Below are positions 22,667 to 31,833 of a stretch of 45,070 bases of DNA, in pieces. Positions within the stretch are counted from its first letter, which is position 1. The number at the start of each line of letters is the position of its first letter. Below the pieces are notes generated by a model that saw only the letters and a list, made by a program, of their open reading frames with translations, was not told the origin of the DNA and did not search any database. Origin of the DNA: Magnaporthiopsis rhizophila (lineage: Eukaryota > Ascomycota > Sordariomycetes > Magnaporthales > Magnaporthaceae); contig PYSS01000017.1 of assembly GCA_003049465.1 (NCBI GenBank), forward strand, positions 373,543 through 418,612, written 5' to 3'. The translations under genes and the position numbers were made by a program.

Positions 22667-25282
22667 ATGGGTTCGCAAGGCCCGGAAGACGCTTATGTCA
22701 CGGTCAGTTTTTTTTTTTTTTTTTTTTTTAACCTTTCCCGTCTGATGTGACTCGTGGCCGGGAAACAAAACGACTCTTGGGCCTGGCGTGCGTCGGCCAA
22801 TCCACAGCTCCGAAACCTAAATATCACATCGTGCGGCTCATGGCAATGAGAAATAATCGCTGACAACCGACTTACAGCTGCTGTTGACCGACACTTACCT
22901 GCCGGGTACGCCCACAAAGCGCTCTCCATGACCGACGACGGCACACCATCTCCAAGGCGCATACTGACCCATTGGCCCGGCTATTCTTCACAGGCGCCCT
23001 CGTGCTCGCACACTCTTTGCGCGATGCCGGCACCACCAAGAAGCTGGCCTGCCTGGTCACGCTCGACACGGTCGCGGGCGAGGTGGTCACGCAGCTGAAG
23101 GTAACGGAGAGCCCTGCCCCTCGCTGTCGATAATGGCAATTCCAAAGCCCTCACTCGCTAACACTGGCCCCTGACGCACCCTCCAGACCGTGTACGACTA
23201 TGTCATCCCCGTCCCGACCATCCGCAACACCCACCCCGCCAACCTGGCCCTGATGAACCGGCCCGACCTGCACTCGGCCTTCACCAAGGTCAACCTCTGG
23301 AACCAGCTGCAGTTCCGCAAGATCGTCTACATCGACGCGGACGTGGTCGCCTGCCGCGCCCCTGACGAGCTCTTCGACCTCGAGGCCCCCTTCTCGGCCG
23401 CCCCTGACATTGGCTGGCCCGACCTCTTCAACACGGGCGTCATGGCGCTGACGCCCAACAAGGAGGACTACAACGCCATGATGTCCATGGCCGAGCAGGG
23501 CACCTCGTTCGACGGCGCCGACCAGGGCCTCCTCAACATGCACTTCAAGGACAACTTCAACCGCCTCTCCTTCACCTACAACGTCACCCCGTCGGCCCAC
23601 TACCAGTATGTGCCCGCCTACCTCCACTTCCAGTCGAGCATCAACCTGGTTCACTTCATCGGCCCGGACAAGCCCTGGCGCCAGGGCCGGACCGTCTCGA
23701 CCGGGAGCGGCCCCTTCAACAACATGGTCAACCAGTGGTGGGCCGTCTACGACCGGCACTACGGCAAGAATGTGAGTGCTGCTTTTGACCTCTTCGTTTT
23801 CCGCTACGGCCGACTGACTTCGTCGTGTGTTTTCTCCCTCAACAGGTGACACAAGCAGATGGGAGCTATGGCGCCCCGGAAATCGTCCGGTACTTTGTCA
23901 AGGGAGAATTTGGGCCTAAAGCTTATGGTCAGGAGCATCACCAGCATACCCAGCGTGGTCACCTTGATTTTCATCTCTCCCTCTCTCACCCTTTAGGTTG
24001 GAATTCTGACACTGACATTCTTAACAACAATTAGGCTCGAGCGGGTGGGACGCCCAGAGGTCAGTTCCTTAGTGTCCCGTATTAGCCGTGCAAGATAGAA
24101 TGCCCAAGCTAACCAACGGCCTTGTTTAGACAATCTCCCCCAGCTGGATCTAGGCCGGAGGCGTTCAACCTCCCGCGAGCGCACTACGAGATGTCTTCAG
24201 ATACTACTCAATACGGGGGATATGCTTCGTCCGAGCAGATGCCACCTCCCATCTTCCCGTGGGAACAGAACAGGCCGCAGCCGACGCGGGTTTTCAACGA
24301 CACGTTCCCGCCTCAGGAAGAACAGCTCGTGGTGACGTTTGGTGAGTCAGGTGGCTCTGACGCTTTAGGCCAGAGCGACGCGGCAACTGAAACGGCGTCC
24401 TTCACAACGGAATCGGTCTCGGAGCTGCATACCAGCGAGCCCAACACGCCGACGGCCCTCCCGACCTACCCGCCCGTGACGGTGGCTTCGGACCCGTGGG
24501 CCACCTTCACGCTGGCCAACGCCTGGGACGACGTGCCCGAGATTGACAGATACGTCGGGATGCTGCAGAAGCATCGCCGCGGCAAGAGCGGTGGGTCACT
24601 GGCGGGTGTGAGGATGGGAGGAGCCGGCGGGCTGAACAAGGACGCTCGGGAGGTGCCCGGGACCGGCGGCGACGGCAGGCGCGGCTCCAAGGTCACGGAC
24701 TTCCCGTCCGAGGCCGAGCGGCCTAGCCTGCCCGTCACGCCGGCGCCCGTACGCCGCCAGGGGTTCTGGGCAGGAGGGAGCCCGACGACCACCACTGAGG
24801 ATGGGGAGCTCGCAGGTACCAATAATCAGATGCTGCCGGCCGCGCAAGGAGTGCCGCAGCAGTCTGATTGGGTATGTGAGCATGGCGTCTTGTACAGCCC
24901 AGCCGATTGTCACTGCGACTTGACTAACATGCTGCGCGCGTCAAAGGATCCGGTGGCGCAGCTCCAGATGCTAGCCAAGCACCAGCCTGAGCTGCTGCTG
25001 CAGAGGCTCGGCGTGGGCTGGTTCGAGGGGGAACAAAGCGGCCACCAGCAGCACGAGGAAGGGTCGACGCCGGTGCTGAGCCCGCAGCCGGTGAAGCCCG
25101 CTGGCAAGATTCTGAACGACGGGAGCGAGCAAGAGGCGGCGGCGGCGACCAGGTTCTCGTCGACGATCCAGGAGCCCAGCTATCACGGTCCCGGCGTGGC
25201 GTGGGAGAAGGGTGAGGATGTTCCGCTGAGGGAGACGCCCATGCCGCCGACGGAGCACGAGATGGATGTGCTCCAGACATGA
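22667..25282 (+). CDS. gnn: glycogenin (self-glucosylating initiator of glycogen synthesis)
   Basis: Seven exons: 22667-22702, 22878-22905, 22994-23100, 23187-23771, 23846-23927, 24035-24059 and 24130-25282, giving 671 aa. The GT8 glycosyltransferase domain spans residues about 10-260: LLLTDTYLPGALVLAHSLRD, then YIDADVV with the metal-binding DAD at 107-109, then DLFNTGVMAL and DGADQGLLN. Tyrosines in HYQYVPAY (196, 198, 202) are the likely self-glucosylated residues, by comparison with yeast and animal glycogenin. A long low-complexity region follows, with the fungal block PRAHYEM...PIFPWE and a C-terminal motif near CHCDLTNMLRASKDPVAQLQ. Glycogenin makes a short glucose primer from UDP-glucose that glycogen synthase extends. 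Exons 2 and 6 are only 28 and 25 bases. Intron 1 carries a T22 run next to its donor. The last exon contains a 27-base intron-like element kept in frame. Confidence 0.92.
22708..22729. repeat. poly(T) tract in glycogenin intron 1
   Basis: Twenty-two T beginning five bases after the start of the first glycogenin intron (donor GTCAGT). Confidence 0.85.
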
Positions 25283-25793
25283 ATTTACGCGGCATGGCAC
25301 ATGAGATGAGTCTTTTTCCGTCTTTTTTTTTCCTTTCTAATGTCTAATTCTTTTGTCACTGGGAGTTTTTGGTTTATTTTGTCTTGTGTTCTCAGTGCTG
25401 GACCTCGGTTTCAGGGGTGAAAATTAAAAGGTGGTTGGATAACAGGGAGGCGACGCAGCTGTTAGGCCATCCCCAATGATGTTGTTGAGAACGATGGAGA
25501 AATGAGTATGAGAGTCGCATTGAGTTTTATGACGCTTTGGATAGTGACTTGGTGCAGGAGAATGGAATCGAAATTAGAATTCACCGCTGGAAGCCGAAGC
25601 TTCTTTCCATTTTGGGGGGCGACTTCGCTTTTACTGATCGACACTTGCAACAATTGGTCAATTGAATTCCCCGCGAGCTTCGATGGGCTCACTCATCCTA
25701 ACGTAGGTATTCACCATCAACAGTCGTTTTGACTTGACCAACTGCCATTCAAGCCTCGCGACAACCAATAAACCATCACGCATCAACCACGCC
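25283..25793. other. spacer between glycogenin and the OXNAD1-like gene
   Basis: About 510 bases with the glycogenin 3' end (T-rich, 25312-25375) and the promoter of the next gene. One 76-codon plus-strand frame (25502-25732) has no family resemblance. Confidence 0.45.
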
Positions 25794-26834
25794 ATGAGCA
25801 GAGAAGGTCACATGGAGCGGACGGCGACCGAGCCGCGACAGCCGGTTAGCTTTCTCGCGCCTTTTCTTCTCCTATCTACATGAGTGTCACAGTGAGCCAA
25901 TGCTGAACCAGCCTCCCCCAAGGCCCTACACAAAGTCAAGATCCAGCATATCGACCAAATCAACCGCTCAATCCGCGTCGTGCGGCTACAAATCGTGGCC
26001 GATCCCATCCGCTTCCTGCCGGGCCAGTTCCTCGACGTGCTCTTGCCCGGGATCGCCAAAGAAGGCGGCTTCACGCCCACGTCGCCGCCCAGCCGCGCCG
26101 CGGATGCGGACGGGCACATTGAGCTGGCGGTGCAGCGGGCGCCCGAGAACCCAGCTGCCGAGTTCTTTTGGCGCGGCCCGGCCACCTCGGATGGTGATGG
26201 TGATGGTGATGAAGAAAAGGACGGCAGCATTGTAGGCGCAGAGCTGCACGTCCGCGTCGGCGGCACGTTCATCTACCCACCCCCCGGTGTCACGGTGTCG
26301 CTGCCGTCGCAGCTGCGACGCGTCGTCTTCGTCGCCGGCGGCGTGGGCGTCAATCCGCTCGTGTGCATGGCGACGCACCTCGCCGAGCAGGCGCGCGAGG
26401 CGGCGAGGCTCGAGGTGCGGTTCTTGTACTCCGTGCGTGCTTCTGCCGGGACGAGTGATGAGGATGGTGGTGGCGGCGAGACGGGGCATCGCATCCTGTT
26501 CCTTGAGCGGCTGGCGACGCTGTTTGCTAGGGAGCGACTGCGCGGGAGGCTGGACCTGTTCCTCACCTCGGGCGCGGCGCCGGCGGACGGGGACGGGGAC
26601 GGGGACGGGGACGGCGTCGTGTCATGCAACGGGGTCGACGTGCCGTTCAAAAGGCGCAGGATCAACAGGGCCGACCTGGTCGAGGCCGTCGGGCCCGACA
26701 GGCGTTCCGCTGTCGTCTACGTCTGCGGCGTGCCGGCCATGACGGACGAGTTTGTGCGGGAGCTCACGGCGCCGATCGACGGCGGCGGAATCGGCATGGA
26801 GCCGCACAGGGTGCTTTCCGAGAGGTGGTGGTGA
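25794..26834 (+). CDS. OXNAD1-like flavin oxidoreductase (ferredoxin-NADP reductase fold)
   Basis: Two exons, 25794-25844 and 25923-26834, giving 320 aa. The FAD-binding half has RFLPGQFLDV (47-56), the usual PGQF signature. The nucleotide-binding half has VAGGVGVNPL (154-163), with the GGxGxxP loop, and ends with VYVCGVPAMTDEF (282-294), the CGxP motif seen in this reductase family. The layout matches OXNAD1-type proteins, which are NAD(P)H-dependent and often mitochondrial, with poorly known partners. The intron has a weak donor (GTTAGC) and an AAG acceptor; this pairing is the one that keeps the conserved strand KVKIQHIDQINRSIRVVRL in frame. Two Asp-Gly coding repeats interrupt loops, at 26191-26213 and 26586-26615. 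The short first exon is the least certain part. Confidence 0.82.
26586..26615 (+). repeat. in-frame hexanucleotide repeat (GACGGG)5 encoding Asp-Gly
   Basis: Five GACGGG-type units inside the OXNAD1-like coding sequence, giving a DGDGDGDGDG stretch in a surface-loop position before the last conserved block. Confidence 0.85.
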
Positions 26835-27316
26835 AAGGGGATTGTTGTAAAACTGCCATCTTAATTGTTCGTTATGATTGATGGCAACGAAGAGCCCTAC
26901 CTCTACCACTATTCTCAATAAACAAGACAACGTTGATAAGAAAACGCATAAACAAAACGTCCAATCCCTAGCTTGGTTGCCCGTCCTTCTTCTAATAGTT
27001 CAAACACCAAGTCAAACCCTTTCCCTCAACGCCGGACGATGGTCCCCGATGGAGATACACGACTAACAGCCAAGAACTTCTCGGCGGTTCAAAAGAGACG
27101 TAAAGAAAGAGATGGAAAGAAAAGGAACCCCACCGCACCTAGTAAGGACTCCCGGGGGTCGTTACACGCCTTGTAACAAGCCCCTCCCGAATATCTCCGC
27201 GAGGCAGCCCGTCCCAAAGGACCGGGGACACGAGTTTCGCCGTTATACACAGATAGAAAGCCAGAAAAGAAAAGAAAGAAAGAAAGGATGCCTGCCCTCT
27301 GGACCCAGCAGTCGTT
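26835..27316. other. convergent 3' spacer
   Basis: About 480 A-rich bases between the OXNAD1-like stop (+) and the stop of the DUF7918-like gene (-). It has the TA- and AAG-rich character of fungal 3' regions. No gene seen. Confidence 0.5.
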
Positions 27317-30091
27317 CTAAATCCGGGTATCTTCAGGAGGCACATAGCCCCCGAGCCCGACCGCTAGGCTCGAGCCTGTGCACTTCTTGGCCTTCTTCCT
27401 CCTCGTGGTCGACGAAGAGGGCGACGACGACGACGCATCCAGCTCGGCATCTCTAGCGGCGGGTGTCCTGCCCGCACCAGCACTGAGATTCCCGTCGCCC
27501 TTGTCACCGCCGCCGGTGGTGCTGTGACTAGTGCTGGCGGTGCTGTTGCTCGACCTCAGGCGCGGGCTCCAGAGCTTGCTCAAGAAGCTGCCGCGGCTTG
27601 GGCGCCTGCGGTGCTCTGACCTCGGTGACCACGACGGCATCGCCAAAGGGTCAGCAGCAGCAGCAGCAGCAAGGGTATCCGCCGCCGCGCCAACCTTGCC
27701 GCTCCTGATCCACTCCGACCCCGACATGCGGAGCGTGCTACCGTTGCTAGGCCACCCAGTCGGGGGAGTCGATGCTGTTGACGACGCTGTCGCCGCCAGT
27801 GTCGCGAAGCTTGACGAGTAGTCCAGCTCGTCGCCGAGCAGCTGCTTCGCCTTGGGGCTGATCTTGCCCGCGCCCGCGCCCGCACCCGTGATTCCATCGC
27901 CGCCTACACTGCCACTCGGGCGCCGCGCATCTGCCGAAGGCGGGGGCAGCGATGCGAAGCGGCGCTTGGGCGAGCACAGGGAGTAGTAGACCGAGGGCGC
28001 GAACTCCCTTGGAGGGTACTGGCAGTCATCGTCTGAGGAGGGGAGCGACCTGTCGGAGGAGGAGCTGTAGTCGGAGCTGCCAGTTGCCTTCTCGTCCGGT
28101 TCGCCGTCAACCCAAGAACTGCCAGCAGGCGCCTGGTCGTCTCTATTTCCATCCCTCGAGACTTCAGTCCTCTTTTTGCGTGGCCGCGACGCGGGCGAGT
28201 CACCTCGGGTCTTGACATGGATCTCATGGGCCTTGCACCGCTCCAAGCCCGCCCGCCTGGCAGCGGTATACTCAAAATCTGAAGTAAACGCATCGCCTTC
28301 GACATATGGAAGAAGCGACGGAGCTATAGATGCCGCTGCGGACGTGGCGACCGAGGGTGTGCCCGACGACACGGACGACTGCCGCTTGGAAATTGGCAGC
28401 TTGAGCTCAACACCGTCAGGCAGGTCTGGCACAGGAAGGTCTGGCAACGGCCGTGCCCTGAGGTTGTCCAGAGAAGCGCGGTCCCGGGCGGCCTTGCTAG
28501 GCTGCGGGATGCGATCGCCGCTGATGGAGGCGGGCGGCCGGAGCTGGGGCGGGCTTTTGAGGTAGTAGTAGCTCTCCCCCGTCGAGCTCCTACCGCGAAC
28601 GTGATTGTTGCTCCGGAGGGACTGGGGGCCGTCATCTTCCGAGTCGTCAAAGACGCTGTTGCCGTCGTAGCTGCTGGGCTTCCCCGAGACGCCGCCCTCG
28701 TTTTCGCCAAGCGAGACGCTGCTGCTTCTGCCGCTCGAGACGGCGCGGCTCGTCGTGGCTAACTTAATAGTGCTGGTGGTGACTTTTCGCTTTTGCGCGC
28801 GCTCCTCGACGGTCAGGTGGTACCCGAACTCTTCCAATTCCCCCCAGGGGTGGCTCACTTTGCGGTTAGACCTTGGCGCGATGTTCTCTTGCTCAGCCGG
28901 AGTGCTCCCAAGGTGCCCACCAAGGCCCTCAAGCTCACCCTGGCTGACAATCTGGAGGTCGTTGAGATTTGCCCAGGATCTGTAGTGGAACCTGAAAGCC
29001 GCGTAGGGAGCGTCAGAAGGATCTGCCAAGCTGTAGCTGTAGTATCTGTTCTCCTCTGGGTTGCTCAGCAAGCCCTCGGTCATGAGTCTGCTGTCTGTTG
29101 TTAGCACGGCAAGGACGTCATGCCGAGTGTCAACATATCAGGACAGAGGCTCCTTACGCGACGCCGTAATTCTCGTGATTGCGATACGGGAGCGGGTTCG
29201 GGGCGCGGCGAGTCCTCCCGTAGGCCCGGAAGACTTGGACTTCGATCAGGCCGCCCTCGCTGGCGACCGAGGTGGCTTTGTTGTTCTGGGGCAAAAAGTA
29301 GAAGCGCCGGGCCTCGATTCCGGGCTGGGTCATGGCCCTGCCCTGCTCGTCCGTGTACTCGTACAGCTTGCCGGGCGAATAGAGCGCCTGGGCGGTGCTG
29401 CCTTGTCTGTTCTTCTCCAGGTCGATTCCCCAGGCCACTTCTCGGCGGCCGTTGATGAAGACCTTGAAGAAGAGATACCTGACGTCTGACGCGGAGCCCG
29501 GGGGAGTTGGGGGCCACAGCGTGATCTTGTAGTCGACCGAGAATCTGGCGTCTTTTTTTGTCGTAGGCAAGCGGTCGTCGCCGTTTGTTGCGGTTAGCAA
29601 GTCCCATCCTGGTGCGACGGGTTCAGACGCAATTTTGGCATGAAACAGGCAGGCCAGCGCTCATATTTTTACTTTTTTGTTTCTTTTTTTTTTTTTCATG
29701 TTGCCGGCGCTGGCCGAAATGTGACAGAATTGTGATGGGTGGCCAACGCCAGGACGGGGCAGCTGAGCGCTGGCAAAGACAAAGAAAAAGTCTCCAGAAA
29801 AAAAGCCAACAGAGCGCGCACGGGGACGGGTAGTCACATACAGGGCTGGGATGCGATGTAAACCGAGATTCTAGAATCCTGTTTCAGAGAAGAGGCGTGT
29901 TTCGGACGTGCTGCTGCTGGTGCCTCTTGCTTGGCCTGGCTGCTCTCGCCATCTTGCTCACGCTCTGCCGCGGCAGCGATGCGGGCCGGCGTGTCCGACG
30001 AGCTCTCTGGGTGCGGATATTCCTTCAAAGGCCAGCTTCCCGCCTCGCCAACGGCCGTGATGAAGACCTCAATGCCGCGAAACGAGGGCAT
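27317..30091 (-). CDS. DUF7918-like fungal protein with a long disordered tail
   Basis: Three minus-strand exons: 30091-29842, 29551-29158 and 29087-27317, giving 804 aa. The N-terminal domain (residues about 1-270) starts MPSFRGIEVFITAVGEAGSW. It continues with ISVYIASQP joined across intron 1 to YARFSVDYKITLWPP, then RYLFFKVFINGRREVAWGID, GIEARRFYFLP and GGLIEVQVFRAYGR. This pattern of beta-strands matches the DUF7918-type domain of fungal proteins, whose function is unknown. Residues about 300-804 are Ser/Pro/Arg-rich and disordered, with an Ala run and basic clusters (PRKKR, RRKKAKK) that could act as nuclear signals. Intron 1 uses donor GTATGT, branch CTAAC and an AAG acceptor; a nearer CAG would create a stop at the joint. 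Intron 2 uses GTAAGG and CAG. The family name is from memory and should be confirmed. Confidence 0.72.
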
Positions 30092-30873
30092 ATCTTGGGT
30101 GGGCAGATGGAGCCTGGGCGAGCGCGACAGAATGGGCGGGCGGATTGCGGCGCTCTCATGGTCTAGCCATGTCTTTGCGTTCTTGCGGGGACGCCGGAGC
30201 AGAAGGAAAGAGGAAGTTAAGGAATAAAGGAATAAAAAGGAACGAATAAGTACTGCGGGAGGGAGACTTGGAGTAGCACAGGAAGAGCGAGAGTGAGGGT
30301 GGTGTGGAGAGGATTCACTTTGGTTGAGCGTATCCAGCTGCCATGGGCTGGCCAGCTGCTTCGGCCTGGAAATGTGTTCGTGGTGTTAGGCAATGGTGCG
30401 GCGAGCGTTCCACGAACTCGAGGGTGTCGAATGTATGTCTGGTGATGGAAGAAAGGAAGGAACGCTGCGGCGGCACGGTCCGTTGGTTCGTCCTGTGGTT
30501 CGCGCAGGGCGGGTGACGGACGAGTGAAGCGAGGCAGAGGACCCTGGTGAGGTCATCTGAATCTACTGCTGGCTCGTCTTCAAATTCCGTCTTTTTGCAC
30601 GCTCACGCAATTGCGATCGCATTCCGCCGCTGGCATGGTGTCCAACCCGTGACGCCTCTGGTCTGATGCGCCCACACAGCGGCACGAGCCAGCAAAGAAG
30701 CGCACACTGCTGTACTGAAAGTCCCCGATGCATTTCATGGGCGATACCGAATCCTTCCATTTGCTCATCTGAACAAAATACAAGCCCGCACCGCACATCT
30801 CCTCCTCCTCCATCTTTCACCTCCTAAACCCCACCCCATCCTGCGTTCCCTCCACGATTCTTCGCTCTGGCGC
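30092..30873. other. spacer between the DUF7918-like gene and the complex I subunit gene
   Basis: About 780 bases; both flanking genes are on the minus strand. It holds the promoter of the DUF7918-like gene (left side) and the 3' end of the complex I gene. Two overlapping minus-strand frames of about 80 codons (30563-30820) show no family resemblance. Confidence 0.45.
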
Positions 30874-31396
30874 TCATGACGTCCGCAGCACTTTTGCAGT
30901 GTCCTCCTCCTTGCCTATTAACCCAAGATTCCGTATCTGTCCCGCGGTCGGCGGATCTCCCCTGGGGTTTGCCCTTTCCGCCTTGCGGTACGCTAGCTGG
31001 AGGGCTTGGGTGCGCGCGCGCTGTGCGGACGGTAAAAGACGACGGTCAGCCAAACCCATCCATACGATAGTCCAGGTCGCGCATCCTCTTCATCCCCAGG
31101 TCACCTCCGGATCGGTCCAGCTGCGCACCTCTTTCTTGTGGTGCAGGCACTCGTAGTAGTCCTCCAGAATCGGACCGCACTTCTTCCTGCTCTGCGGATC
31201 CTCGGCCGAGGTGTTGACCACGTAGCAGGCCATCACCTCCTGCCAAAAGGGGAAGCATCGGGAGGGCCCTGGATGGAGTAGGTTGATCGGTCGGTTAGAC
31301 AGGTTGGACAGGAGCATGGTAGCAGGTCGGGCCTCGTCGGCGCCATTGGGTCTCGTCGGCGCACTCACCCCCATTCAAACCGTATCCTGACGCCAT
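30874..31396 (-). CDS. NADH:ubiquinone oxidoreductase (complex I) accessory subunit, NDUFS5-like, twin CX9C
   Basis: Three minus-strand exons: 31396-31369, 31268-31129 and 31020-30874, giving 104 aa. The first exon codes only for MASGYGLNG plus one base. The protein has a perfect twin CX9C (CHCH) pattern: Cys14-Cys24 in CFPFWQEVMAC and Cys40-Cys50 in CGPILEDYYEC, followed by LHHKKE. The C-terminal helix continues across intron 2 into ALQLAYRKAERANP and NLGLIGKEEDTAKVL. This matches the fungal 15 kDa / NDUFS5 subunit, an intermembrane-space protein oxidised by the Mia40 pathway and attached to the complex I membrane arm. All splice sites are GT-AG. The gene diverges from Sec39; the two starts are 437 bases apart. 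Confidence 0.88.
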
Positions 31397-31833
31397 CGCG
31401 GGGTGTTGGTGATAGCTCCCTGCAGGGTTATGTGCGAGAGCGGATCGTGATGTCGTTCGTGGATATGGTGAGCTCACGATTGGCGTCGGCGTTTGAAGTC
31501 GAGCGTCAGAACGCGGCTCGGACCCACCGTGGAAGCCTGAGGCAAAATCCACACTAAACGTGTGGTGGGGGAGGTTCACCAAGGGTTAGGGTGTGCGTCC
31601 TTGTCAAGACGCCACATGCCAGCTAAAGGGTGCCGTTATGTCACCACCCACCACCTTCGTAGCTTCAGTTCCATATTCGTGCCCGAGAGCAACCCCGACC
31701 CCCCAAAATAAAGCCAGATTTCCGACATAAACATGTGTGCATGACGCAGAACAGGCCGCCATCACCTCCTATCAGCAACAGTAGCACTTGTCCATCATCC
31801 TTTGCAAGGCGCAATGCCAAGCGCGGGCGCAAT
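31397..31833. promoter_or_regulatory. divergent promoter region, complex I subunit / Sec39
   Basis: About 440 bases separate the two start codons, so both promoters lie here. A CCCCCCAAAATAAAGCC stretch (31700-31716) sits about 120 bases before the chosen Sec39 start. A three-codon upstream frame, ATG TGT GCA TGA (31733-31744), overlaps the alternative Sec39 ATG at 31741. Core elements are not otherwise recognisable. Confidence 0.45.
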
